A stretch of DNA of 32,633 bases, from the NCBI GenBank assembly GCA_025360805.1, contig JANYBK010000097.1, forward strand, positions 1 to 32,633, given 5' to 3'. Below the pieces are notes generated by a model. The model ran no database searches. It worked only from the letters and a program-made list of their open reading frames with translations, and was not told the origin of the DNA. The stretch is from Methanomicrobiales archaeon. GTDB lineage: Archaea; Halobacteriota; Methanomicrobia; Methanomicrobiales; Methanospirillaceae. Positions 16,446 to 25,005 of the stretch are shown here, one piece after another; position 1 is the stretch's first letter, and every line of letters begins with the position of its first letter. Both the position numbers and the translations under genes were made by a program.

Positions 16446-17269
16446 GCGAGAAACAACCCCCCGTAATCATCAGAACGTCTGAAAATACAGCATCGCGTTA
16501 CGGTCTGTTCCGTCTGCTGGTGATACCCTTTGCCATATATATCATCTGGATAATTGTTACCGCTCTGTTTGATGGGGATTACCGGTTGTTCATGTCTGCT
16601 GATCCTCCGGGCATCATATTTTACACGGTTTTTGCGTGCATCATTACGGGAATGATCATACCTGTTTACTGTATCCGGGAATCATTTGTCACCGGTGCGG
16701 TGAACATGTTCCAGATTGGGTTTTGGCCTGTGCGCAGGACGTTTTACGGATGCTTCCTGACAACCTTTTTTGGATACATGGCTATGGTGCTCTTCTCACC
16801 GTATGGGACGGACATGTTCGCATTGGGATATGCCTTCTTGCTCCTTTTGCCTACAGCAATCGCTTCAGTGATGGTCTGCGGGGTGCTTCTTGGGACTCAT
16901 GTGCAGGCATTTGTGCGGGGTGGAGGGACTGTTCTGTCGATCGCTGCCGGCAGCCTGATCACCGCATGGCTGTTTTGTATAACCTATTTTGTTCACAGCC
17001 CGTCCGTTCACCCGCAAGCCGCGCTGGCGGGGTTTCTGGTGCTCGGACTTGCAACAGCGCTCTTTTACTTTGCTGTCAGGGATATCTATTCTGCCAGTAT
17101 CTTTCTTGCGTTCGGGCTTACTTTTGTAATGGCAGACCGTATCGGGGGAGCAGGCACGCAGGCAGCGATGTTTGCAGTTTATGGTTCAGCACTCCTTGTA
17201 TTCTTCACACTTATTGGTATACACCTTTATTTCGTCCGGAATTTCAGGACCGTTAAGTTGCCGGGATAA
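16442..17269 (+). CDS. Multi-spanning membrane protein, unknown function
   Basis: The 275-residue protein has about eight hydrophobic spans (near 22-42, 58-76, 98-118, 124-150, 160-182, 192-212, 218-234 and 242-265) joined by short loops, with a polar N-terminal tail. I recognise no family. It is placed directly after the 2-oxoacid oxidoreductase genes, and its ATG overlaps the stop of the possible CxxC peptide, so it may be co-transcribed. That could suggest transport of a related acid, but this is inference only. Confidence 0.75.
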   Translation: MSEKQPPVIIRTSENTASRYGLFRLLVIPFAIYIIWIIVTALFDGDYRLFMSADPPGIIFYTVFACIITGMIIPVYCIRESFVTGAVNMFQIGFWPVRRTFYGCFLTTFFGYMAMVLFSPYGTDMFALGYAFLLLLPTAIASVMVCGVLLGTHVQAFVRGGGTVLSIAAGSLITAWLFCITYFVHSPSVHPQAALAGFLVLGLATALFYFAVRDIYSASIFLAFGLTFVMADRIGGAGTQAAMFAVYGSALLVFFTLIGIHLYFVRNFRTVKLPG

Positions 17270-17304
17270 TAAATCGCCTGTCAGCCGGATTCTGGATAAA
17301 AAAT

Positions 17305-17312
17305 CTTATACA
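17305..17312 (+). promoter_or_regulatory. TATA box for the IPT lipoprotein gene
   Basis: CTTATACA, in an A-rich setting, is centred about 27 bases before the ATG at 17336. No ribosome site lies between, so a leaderless transcript is likely. Confidence 0.5.
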
Positions 17313-17335
17313 CATATGCACCGAAAGTAATCTGT

Positions 17336-18340
17336 ATGGAGAACAACGTCAGGAACGGACTTTTGATCTGCGCACTTCTGGTTTTTGCGGTACTGATTGC
17401 CGGGTGCTCTGATCAGTCATCTGCTGGTACAACTACAACGGTGCCAACAACTGCACCTCCTGTTGCAAAGTTTGCTGTAGGAGATATCATCGCCAAATCT
17501 GCGTCATCAACGGACCAGATGTTATTTGTCATCACCCAGTACGACACGAAGAGTGGCATGTACACCCGTGCCTGGATCTACAAAAATGCTGACGGGTCAT
17601 GGGGACACTTCAGTGATAACAAAACAGAAAAAGTTGAAAGAACTCTTGTCGAGAAAAACTATCCTGTAAAAATCGCTCATGTGACCGTCTCATCAATACC
17701 CCTTATCACTCCCACCATTCCCCCAGCAGTAGTTACAACCCCCTCCGGCAATACTCCCACTGTGACCAGTATATCTCCTGCGAGCGGTGTGAAGGATGCA
17801 CTTGTGGCCGCAACGATTATTGGTACGAATTTCGAGAACGGTGCAACAGCAAAATTAGTCCGTGCCGGGTACTCGTCCATTACAGCAACGGGCTTATCTG
17901 TCTCTTCTTCAACTTCAATCAGCTGTAACTTCCGTCTTAGTGGTGTCGATGAGGGGAGTTACAATGTCATTGTTACCAACCCCGGTGGGCAGTCGGATAC
18001 CTTAATGGGGGCATTTTCAATTGGTCAGGCACCCCCGATCCTTACCGGAGTATCTCCCAATACGGCTGAGATTGGTGATACCCTGAAAAAAATAACCATC
18101 AACGGCCAGAATTTCAATGAGGGTGTGAAAGTTACCTTTGTCCAGGGAACCTCCGAATTGAACTGTGGTACTCCGACTTTTATTGATAAAACGAAGATTT
18201 CCTGTATTCTTAATGTCAGGATTATAGATGGTGCCAAATCCGGTCTTTGGGATGTGAAAGTGATGAATATCGATGGTCAGCAGACAGGTATCCTGACCGG
18301 AAAATTCACGGTTACCAATGCAACCGTTACCCGTTCCTGA
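17336..18340 (+). CDS. Surface lipoprotein with two IPT/TIG domains
   Basis: The 334-residue product has a signal peptide ending in a lipobox (LIAGC, Cys at about 24). A Thr-rich linker (about 30-45) and a short domain with an aspartate/lysine-rich centre (46-115) follow. After a Pro/Thr linker there are two immunoglobulin-like IPT/TIG repeats: TVTSISPASGVKDALVAATIIGTNF (from about 141) and ILTGVSPNTAEIGDTLKKITINGQNF (from about 232). It should be anchored outside the cell membrane and may bind other surface molecules. The exact partner is unknown. Confidence 0.82.
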   Translation: MENNVRNGLLICALLVFAVLIAGCSDQSSAGTTTTVPTTAPPVAKFAVGDIIAKSASSTDQMLFVITQYDTKSGMYTRAWIYKNADGSWGHFSDNKTEKVERTLVEKNYPVKIAHVTVSSIPLITPTIPPAVVTTPSGNTPTVTSISPASGVKDALVAATIIGTNFENGATAKLVRAGYSSITATGLSVSSSTSISCNFRLSGVDEGSYNVIVTNPGGQSDTLMGAFSIGQAPPILTGVSPNTAEIGDTLKKITINGQNFNEGVKVTFVQGTSELNCGTPTFIDKTKISCILNVRIIDGAKSGLWDVKVMNIDGQQTGILTGKFTVTNATVTRS

Positions 18341-18492
18341 TATCAAATCTTTATTTTTCGTATTCTAAGGTTTTTTAAAATTCAGGAAACCGTAACCTTT
18401 GTTACTGATATATTTCATTGCACTTCCACAGTTTCTCCCTCATCATATCACAAACTATTAACATCCGCGATCGGTAAAAAAAATAGGTAATC

Positions 18493-18729
18493 ATGGTTGA
18501 AGCATTCCTCACCTCCCCTTTGTTTGCCCTTGTGGTGCTGCCGTTCATGATCTTCTGCGCCCGCATCTGCGATGTGACGCTCGGCACTATCCGGGTCATC
18601 TTCATCTCCAAAGGGATCAAGTACCTTGCTCCCATCATTGGTTTTTTTGAAGTGATCATCTGGCTGCTCGCAATTGGGCAGGTGATGAACAACTTAACCA
18701 ACATCGTTGCATATATTTCCTATTCCTGA
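18493..18729 (+). pseudogene. UPF0316 (DUF5698-type) membrane protein, 3' part missing
   Basis: The frame encodes 78 residues of the N-terminal membrane domain of the UPF0316/DUF2179 family (FCARICDVTLGTIRVIFISK, then FFEVIIWLLAIGQVMNNLTN). Family members are usually about 170-190 residues and continue after AYISY with a C-terminal DUF2179 domain. Here the reading frame ends at TGA (18727-18729) two codons after ISY. That stop lies inside the left terminal repeat of the neighbouring IS1634-type element (TIR 18717-18733), so the gene is truncated by the insertion. The missing part is not found on the far side of the element. Confidence 0.75.
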
Positions 18730-20832
18730 CCCCTATCATGAAATGTCGATAATTATGGAATCCAATCCCATCAAACGACAGGGTGTAAATTAACTCACGT
18801 CCAAATTTTTCCAAGAACCATTCAAATCATAACACTTGTGGATAAACACAATTAGAAACCGACAGCCAGAGCTCAGCATAGCACTCAAATAATCGGATGA
18901 AAGATCAGAGCGCGGCAGGATCAAAATCAACGAGATATAAGATCTGTTCCAGCTGCGCACGTCTTTCTGGCATTTTACTCCGTATTGAAACTGCGTCTCC
19001 ATTGGAAACGAACTCAAACAGAGCAAGAATATTAAGCATCGTATCAGACTTCGGTCGAACCAGCGGTCGGTTCTCCGGACCGAGGCGGGGCGGGTCCTCA
19101 CAGTCAGCAATCCGAGAGCGGGATATCAGTTGCAAGAGCCCGTGCATCAGGACACTAAAATACAAAAGCGTCATCATCGCTTCAATCCGCTCCGGCTTCT
19201 CCAGGAACAGAGTTGACGCAAGTAACGGTTCCTTGAGCACACTGAAATTATGTTCAACTTTCTGTTGACCCTTGTACTTCAGCAGAACATCCCGGCTATC
19301 GATGGTAGCCGTGTCAACATTCGTCAAAAGAATAAATGATTCGTCTTTCTGGCGTTGTTTTTCGATAAGAACTTCATCCGGAAGGATCTCTTCTGCGCTG
19401 ACAGCCCAAGTCACCGTTTGGATTTTTGGTTTTGGAGGGTCTGACGGTCTGCCCACCGGACTCTTTTCTGTGACTGTAGCAGTACACGATAAATTTACGT
19501 CAAAGAAAGATTTTTTATGGGAGTTCCGGAATGCTTTCAATTCTGTGCGTGCATCCGGTTCACAGGCAAATTGTTTTCCGGTTAACTCTTTGAGCTCTAA
19601 CTCGAAAACTGCACGCTCCTTTTTGAGTTTTTCTTGTAGTTTGCGCTCTGTATCACCACTTTTGTAGATGTGAGCCCAGACCGGGATATCAAATACTTCC
19701 CGTTGATACGTCTGAACCCAATATTCAGGTTCTGCACCATTCCCTGCCGGATATTCGCAGCATATGCCCAGATGGCGCCAGTCCTGATCTTCATATGCCA
19801 GTTTCCGGATCCTGCCTGCCAGTTTGTTGTTGAAATTTTCGGGTATACGGGATATGATCTTTACCGGTTTGGCAGTATCCGATATGACTGTCAGGTTCTT
19901 TTTTGTCAGTAATTTGCTGTCCGCAATGTAGAAGTATCGATGAAATTCGTCGCCATAGACTTCCTGCAGAGTTTTTAACATCATGTGGTTATACTCACAA
20001 TCGGCAGTATTTCCATCAAGGACGTGACAGACTCGGATCAGACCGTCTCCATCGGTTACCATTCCAGTCATGATCTGTTTGAGATCCTTCCGCTTGTCCT
20101 TACTTAATCCATATATTATCCGGATACGGAACGGTTCTGTCGTTGTTTCTGTAGATTCATAATCCCCATACATGACGTGAGAGGTGGTGTCTGAGTGAAG
20201 CGTATAGTCCGGGGGCAGAGCAAAGATCGTGCGGACTGTGAGGGCAATGGAACTGAAAAAAAATTCACATCCGGCTTCCCAGAGCCGGTCCAGCATGGCA
20301 GCAAATAGTTCGTCTGATAATCCGGCTGGATCAATTGGTTCACCGACTAGTAGTTCAAGGTCCATTCCGGCATATGCCAGATGAATACGGCTTAATGCGG
20401 TTTTTTTATTCGCTGGGATGAACGCCGCGAGCACCAGTAACTGGGCTAATATTCCCGGGCTGAATTTCCATTGGGTCGGGTCCCACCGGACTTTCTGGTT
20501 GACACTATCGATAAAATTGAGCCGGTTCAGATACGTTGCAATGACGATAAGTGATGCCGGTGTCCTGAGGGCTGTGTCTTCTGCACTTTTGACGATCTGT
20601 TCCAACTGGTGCCGGAGAGTATTCATTTTCCTTGGGGATGCCGGACCACGGAATTTCTTTCGGGTTACAGGATGCTTGGAAGAAGTCATTCTGCATATAT
20701 AATATTGTTTTCTGAAATATAAATCTAAGTTTTTTAGAGTGTGTTACGGCACATCTCCGACGTTTTACTTAGGAATAAAACTGACACCGCAGAAATTATC
20801 TCTATTTTTTTGGGGGGGGTCAGGAATAGGAA
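18717..20832 (-). mobile_element. IS1634-type insertion sequence
   Basis: The element carries one intact transposase gene (18905-20689, minus strand). A perfect 17-bp inverted repeat, TTCCTATTCCTGACCCC at 18717-18733, has its exact reverse complement at 20816-20832. A second match, GATAATT, lies 14-15 bases further in at each end, so the TIR is a longer imperfect one. A match of 17 bases over 2 kb is unlikely by chance. I see no clear target duplication; IS1634 itself is known for variable and sometimes very long duplications. The right end lies 71 bases before a MITE-like element, and the left end truncates the UPF0316 gene. Confidence 0.7.
18905..20689 (-). CDS. IS1634-family transposase (IS4 superfamily)
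   Basis: A full-length 594-residue DDE transposase. The first catalytic Asp is probably in TLHSDTTSHVMYGDYE (about 164-179). A second conserved region is YIADSKLLTKKN (the family D-S-K). The C-terminal Y-(2)-R-(3)-E-(6)-K-type block appears as YKGQQKVEHNFSVLK with flanking LFLEKPERIEAMMTLLYFSV. It should cut and join the ends of the element around it. No frameshift or early stop is visible, so the element may be active. Start MTSSKHPVTRKKFRG. Confidence 0.93.
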   Translation of the reverse strand: MTSSKHPVTRKKFRGPASPRKMNTLRHQLEQIVKSAEDTALRTPASLIVIATYLNRLNFIDSVNQKVRWDPTQWKFSPGILAQLLVLAAFIPANKKTALSRIHLAYAGMDLELLVGEPIDPAGLSDELFAAMLDRLWEAGCEFFFSSIALTVRTIFALPPDYTLHSDTTSHVMYGDYESTETTTEPFRIRIIYGLSKDKRKDLKQIMTGMVTDGDGLIRVCHVLDGNTADCEYNHMMLKTLQEVYGDEFHRYFYIADSKLLTKKNLTVISDTAKPVKIISRIPENFNNKLAGRIRKLAYEDQDWRHLGICCEYPAGNGAEPEYWVQTYQREVFDIPVWAHIYKSGDTERKLQEKLKKERAVFELELKELTGKQFACEPDARTELKAFRNSHKKSFFDVNLSCTATVTEKSPVGRPSDPPKPKIQTVTWAVSAEEILPDEVLIEKQRQKDESFILLTNVDTATIDSRDVLLKYKGQQKVEHNFSVLKEPLLASTLFLEKPERIEAMMTLLYFSVLMHGLLQLISRSRIADCEDPPRLGPENRPLVRPKSDTMLNILALFEFVSNGDAVSIRSKMPERRAQLEQILYLVDFDPAAL

Positions 20833-20903
20833 TTGGACTAACAATGAGATCATCCCATTCAGGATATTATCTTAGCCGATCTTTGGACACAATCAAAAAA
20901 TTA
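20833..20903. other. Remnant DNA between the two mobile elements
   Basis: About 70 bases lie between the IS1634-type TIR and the MITE-like element. One plus-strand frame is open across it (translating to GLTMRSSHSGYYLSRSLDTI), continuing into the MITE. I cannot assign it to a family, and it does not look like the missing end of the UPF0316 gene. Confidence 0.3.
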
Positions 20904-21180
20904 GGGTATAGTCCCATTCTAGCGACTAAAAATTTCATGTTTGTTGAATGAAGATTGCTCATTCAGACGCTCCTGGGGACTTCGCCATTGGCTCGTCCCC
21001 GCCGCTGTGGCGTCCCCAAATTGCGATAGAACGGATACCTTCATCAAATTCTGAATTCACATTACTTTACATCAAGGATTCACTTTTTTGAAAACAATTC
21101 TGGTTATATGATTATCGCATTTTTTCCGTCGCATATTTTAAAAAAGTTAGTGGTTAAAATGACACTATACCCAAAAATTA
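20896..21180. mobile_element. MITE-like non-autonomous element with 8-bp target duplication
   Basis: The element is 269 bp (20904-21172), bounded by an imperfect 26-bp inverted repeat. The left end begins GGGTATAGTCCCATT (20904-20918). The right end, read on the other strand, begins GGGTATAGTGTCATT (21172-21158). Both continue with similar spacing to ACTAA. It is flanked by a perfect 8-bp direct repeat AAAAATTA (20896-20903 and 21173-21180). It contains no gene but several hairpins (20945-20965; TGGGGAC at 20974-20980 with GTCCCCA at 21012-21018). An 8-bp duplication suits the IS256 family or another DDE group. Its right copy abuts the stop codon of the PKD protein (21181-21183). Confidence 0.72.
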
Positions 21181-23448
21181 TTATTTTCTGTGAGCAATCA
21201 CGATCGCAAGCAGACCCATGACAGAGCCAACAATGGCCACTATGGGTGACATCGAAGCTTTTGTGGGGATTGGTGCAATGGTTGTTACAGTTGTCTTAAC
21301 GATCGTTGGGGCTTGTGTGACAACAACAGTCGGCTGAACTGTCGGTGCTACTGTCTCTACTGCTGAACCGGTCTTGTATGCGGTATCGCTTCCATAATTA
21401 TTGGAAACGGTTAACCTGACATCATATGCTCCTTCCTGAGGGTAGAGATGGCGTGGGTTCTGTTCGGAAGATGTTGTTCCGTCACCAAACTGCCAGCTCC
21501 ATGAAGTCGGGTTGTTGGTTGAGAGATCTTTGAACTGGACAATGAATGGTGCCTTGCCTAATCGCTGGTCTACCATAAAGCTAGCCACTGGCGCCATGGT
21601 TGTTACAATATATCCTTCCTTTGAGGTGGTGTCCTTTCCGTTGGTATTAGATACGGTCAGGGTAACGGTATAGGATCCCAGTGCTGTATAGGTATGAGAC
21701 GGATTTTTCATTGGTGATGTTGTACCATCGCCAAAGTCCCAGTTCCATGATGTGGGCTCACCAAGAGATTTATCAGTGAACTGGACAGTCATGGGTGCGC
21801 CGCCCCGGGTCTTGTCTGCGACAAAGTCGGAACGCGGGATGTTGAGAACTGTGATATACTGATTCTTTGTCCGGCTGTTTGTGACTGCCGGGTTAGATGC
21901 GGTCAGTGTTACATCATATACACCGGTTTTCTGGTAAACATGGTCGGGTTTTGATCCGGTACCTAAAGAACCGTCACCAAATTCCCAGACCCAGTCGGTG
22001 GGTGAATTTGATGAGAGATCGGTAAATGTAACGAATCTTCCTACACCAACCGTTGTTTTGTCTGCTGTAAAGTCAACCGCAGGACCTTTACCGACATTGA
22101 TGATATCGGTCATCACTTTAGTATCTTGCCCGAATTTATTTTGAACAGTAAGGGTGACCGTATATGTGCCTTCTTTCATATACGTGTGGGCGGGATTCTG
22201 CTCAGTTGATGTTTGTCCGTCTCCAAAATTCCATAGCCATGAGGTTGGCAGGCCTGTGGACTGGTCCACGAACCTTACACTCATTGGAACCTTGTTCATT
22301 TCGAAGGGGACTATGACCGGCCTGAAGTCGGCTTTAGGCCCAACGCCAACATTGATGTAGTTGGTTTTGATCTCTGTATCTTTGCCATTGTTATTGCTTG
22401 CAGTCAGGGAAACGGTATATATTCCTTTCAGCTGGTATGCGTATGTCGGATTCTGAGTGGTCACTGTTTTTGTGTCCCCAAAGTCCCACGACCACTGATT
22501 CGGTGAGTTTGTGGATTTATCGGTAAAGGAAACCATTTCCCCAACATTTACTGATAATGGAGCACCGACAAAATCAGCAGCCGGGACGCCACCCACATTG
22601 ACTACCTGTGTTGAAGTGGCAGTAGTTGTATCACGTGCAACCTCAAGTTTTACATCGAACGCACCAGCGCTGGTGAAAGTATGGGTCGGATTTTGTACAG
22701 TGGAAGTCGTACCATCTCCGAAATTCCAGTTCCATGAAGTGGGAGATCCAATAGAGCGGTCAGTAAATTTTACTAATAGTGGCGCTTTTCCAGTGCTGGG
22801 GTCGGCAATAAACTTAGATGTAAGTGGGCCGACAACTGTAATTAAGTTGTATTTTGTTGCATCTGAGGATCCATAATCATTGGATACTGTCAGAATCACA
22901 TTGTACACTCCGGCAGTCCAATATGTGTGTACGGGATCTTTTTCATTCGATCTTTTTCCGTCACCAAAGTCCCATTGCCATGTTGCAACCTGACCTTGTG
23001 ATTTGTCTGTGAATTGCACGGATAACGGTACATTGCCGCTTGAGGGGGTTGCAGCAAAGTCCGCTTTGGGTCCCATCCCGATTGAAATATAATCCTTCTT
23101 AATCTCTGTACTGGAACCGAACTGGTTTGTCACGGTAAGTTTTACGGTGTACATACCACGCAGGGTATACATATGCGAGGGGTTCTGTTCAGTTGATGTG
23201 GAACCATCTCCAAAATCCCACTGGTATGTCATAGGTGTCGAACCCATTGAATTGTCAACAAACATTACCTTTGTCGGCACCGTGGCAAATGCGTAGTGAG
23301 CGTCGAATTGCGCTATTGGTGCAACGCCAACGACAATGTAGCCGGGCTGATTTGCACTTGCAGCAGTCACAACAGGTACCATAAGAGCGAGAAGCAGGAC
23401 AAGTATTCCTGCAGATAAAATACAAGTGTTTCGTGTCATAATGATCAC
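21181..23448 (-). CDS. Surface protein with eight PKD domains
   Basis: The 755-residue product has a signal peptide (about 1-29), then eight consecutive PKD repeats of about 80-85 residues. Each carries a version of W-x-W-D/N-F-G-D followed by H-x-Y and a Gly/Thr-rich beta pattern (for example TWQWDFGDG and SWNWNFGDGTTSTVQNPTHTF). A Thr/Pro-rich linker (about 695-725) leads to one C-terminal membrane span and a short basic tail (IAHRK). It is a typical methanogen surface or adhesion protein; PKD arrays in other archaea form S-layer-associated or cell-contact structures. ATG 23448 lies 26 bases after a TATA box, and M4 (23439) is an alternative. A MITE-like element sits directly after the stop codon. 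Confidence 0.93.
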   Translation of the reverse strand: MIIMTRNTCILSAGILVLLLALMVPVVTAASANQPGYIVVGVAPIAQFDAHYAFATVPTKVMFVDNSMGSTPMTYQWDFGDGSTSTEQNPSHMYTLRGMYTVKLTVTNQFGSSTEIKKDYISIGMGPKADFAATPSSGNVPLSVQFTDKSQGQVATWQWDFGDGKRSNEKDPVHTYWTAGVYNVILTVSNDYGSSDATKYNLITVVGPLTSKFIADPSTGKAPLLVKFTDRSIGSPTSWNWNFGDGTTSTVQNPTHTFTSAGAFDVKLEVARDTTTATSTQVVNVGGVPAADFVGAPLSVNVGEMVSFTDKSTNSPNQWSWDFGDTKTVTTQNPTYAYQLKGIYTVSLTASNNNGKDTEIKTNYINVGVGPKADFRPVIVPFEMNKVPMSVRFVDQSTGLPTSWLWNFGDGQTSTEQNPAHTYMKEGTYTVTLTVQNKFGQDTKVMTDIINVGKGPAVDFTADKTTVGVGRFVTFTDLSSNSPTDWVWEFGDGSLGTGSKPDHVYQKTGVYDVTLTASNPAVTNSRTKNQYITVLNIPRSDFVADKTRGGAPMTVQFTDKSLGEPTSWNWDFGDGTTSPMKNPSHTYTALGSYTVTLTVSNTNGKDTTSKEGYIVTTMAPVASFMVDQRLGKAPFIVQFKDLSTNNPTSWSWQFGDGTTSSEQNPRHLYPQEGAYDVRLTVSNNYGSDTAYKTGSAVETVAPTVQPTVVVTQAPTIVKTTVTTIAPIPTKASMSPIVAIVGSVMGLLAIVIAHRK

Positions 23449-23467
23449 AAACAGATGTTATTTCACG

Positions 23468-23481
23468 TTTAATTATTTAAA
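23468..23481 (-). promoter_or_regulatory. TATA box for the PKD protein
   Basis: TTTAAATAATTAAA on the minus strand is centred 26 bases before the ATG at 23448, so transcription likely starts at the start codon. The box lies close to the left end of the IS256-type element (23539), which therefore left this promoter intact. Confidence 0.6.
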
Positions 23482-23612
23482 CTACGTCTTAATCAGTTCA
23501 GTCATTTCTATAATTGAATACGCTTTATATTGCACAAAGATAGTGTAAACAATTTGCTGTAAAAACAAAAACGCCCTGATCTCTAATCATGCAACAAAAG
23601 GAGACCAGAGCA

Positions 23613-24821
23613 ATGGAACTTAATGACTTAATCCAAGATTATCTTGGCGATAAGGATGAGGGTCTGAAATCCCTTGTCACTTTTTTTCTGAACCTTGTAA
23701 TGCAGTATGAATCAGAACAGCAGTCTGGAGCAAAACGATATGAACGAACGAAGGATCGAGTTGCTCATAGAAATGGTAGTAAACCGAGAACGTTGCTAAC
23801 GAAACTTGGAACGTTAACACTAACCAAACCAGAATTTAGGGAGAAATCATTTGAAACCGTAGTATTTGAAAAATATAGTCGTGTAGAAAAAGCACTCATC
23901 AATGCAATTCTTGAATCGTATATCCAGGGAGTATCAACCCGAAAGGTTCGCCATATCATGGAAGAATTCGGAGTCACGGGTATTTCGGCAGAGACGGTAT
24001 CCCACATGGGAAAAGCACTTGATGAAAAAGTGAATGAGTTTCTCAATCGTCCGATTGAACAGCCGGTTGTTTACCTTATTGTTGATGCGGTGTACGTTAA
24101 AGTCCGGCATCAGAGCAGATATGTGAGCCAGGCGATATTGATTATAGCCGGTATCCGGGAGGATGGATATCGGGAGATCCTTGGGATTCGTGTAGCCGAT
24201 TGCGAAGATGAGGGTTTTTGGTTTTCACTTTTTGAAGATCTCAAGTTACGGGGATTACGAGGGGTCCAACTGGTAATATCCGATGGGCATAAAGGAATAC
24301 AACAAGCAGTAAAAACCACATTCCTTGGTGCGAGTTGGCAAATGTGCCAGGTCCATTTCCTTCGCGCGATTCTCCGTAATATCCCAAATAAACGTAAATC
24401 TGAAGTAATTTCGTTGGTGAACTCTGCGTTGCACGGATATGAAGTTGGTTTACCGGAGGTAGCGGATAAACTCGAACGTATGGGGTTTCATAAGGCCGCA
24501 GATACGGTCGAGTTGTTTATGCTGGATGTTGGAAACTATCGTGCTTTTCCGAAGGCCCATTGGAAACGGATCCGGACAACGAACATGGTTGAACGAGTGA
24601 ATGCTGAGATTAAACGAAGAACTAAAGTAGTAGCTGCATTCCCAAGTCGTGAATCGCTCATGCGTCTCATCGGTTCGATTCTCATTGACCTGAATGAAGA
24701 ATGGGTTACCGGATACCGATATCTCAATATGGCGGAATTCCTCGATGAACGAAGTTCTGAGGCAGAGTTTGTAGTTTGTACCTCTCCGGAACTTCCTGTT
24801 GTATCGATTGCGGATCTCTAA
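23613..24821 (+). CDS. IS256-family (MULE) transposase
   Basis: A complete transposase of 402 residues from the ATG at 23613, where AAAAGGAG (23596-23603) lies 9 bases upstream. An ATG at 23589 would add eight residues. The DDE triad is visible: D158 (YLIVDAVYVKV), D224 (LVISDGHKG) and E327 (TNMVERVNAEIKRRTK), with the C/H residues MCQVHFLR between. Length and motifs are normal for the family. It moves the surrounding element and probably uses a circular intermediate, as other IS256 members do. Confidence 0.95.
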   Translation: MELNDLIQDYLGDKDEGLKSLVTFFLNLVMQYESEQQSGAKRYERTKDRVAHRNGSKPRTLLTKLGTLTLTKPEFREKSFETVVFEKYSRVEKALINAILESYIQGVSTRKVRHIMEEFGVTGISAETVSHMGKALDEKVNEFLNRPIEQPVVYLIVDAVYVKVRHQSRYVSQAILIIAGIREDGYREILGIRVADCEDEGFWFSLFEDLKLRGLRGVQLVISDGHKGIQQAVKTTFLGASWQMCQVHFLRAILRNIPNKRKSEVISLVNSALHGYEVGLPEVADKLERMGFHKAADTVELFMLDVGNYRAFPKAHWKRIRTTNMVERVNAEIKRRTKVVAAFPSRESLMRLIGSILIDLNEEWVTGYRYLNMAEFLDERSSEAEFVVCTSPELPVVSIADL

Positions 24822-24841
24822 CTTTATTCGATAATCAGTTC

Positions 24842-24863
24842 GGGGGATGGACAAGCATCCCCC
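24842..24863 (+). terminator. Hairpin after the IS256 transposase gene
   Basis: GGGGGATG, a 6-base loop, then CATCCCCC form a perfect 8-bp stem (24842-24849 and 24856-24863), 20 bases after the stop codon. No T-run follows, so it may stabilise or regulate the transcript rather than terminate it. Confidence 0.4.
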
Positions 24864-25005
24864 TCACAATGGAGGGATTGCTCCCAAGGTTGTTTAGTAG
24901 CGAAGCTGGCTCATTGCTTCTTACCGATTCGATGGATTTATGTTGCGCCGATAGGATACATTTGATCTGTTTAGAGTCAGGGTTGTCTAATTTACAGTTG
25001 AATCT

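Noticed and set aside
18830-20746. TAACAC/GTGTTA pair as possible ends of the IS1634-type element
   Set aside because: Only six bases match well, whereas 18717-18733 and 20816-20832 are perfect over 17 bases with a further inner match.
20739-20951. 70-codon plus-strand frame across the IS1634 right end and MITE left end
   Set aside because: It spans three different pieces of DNA (IS end, spacer, MITE), so it cannot be an original gene.
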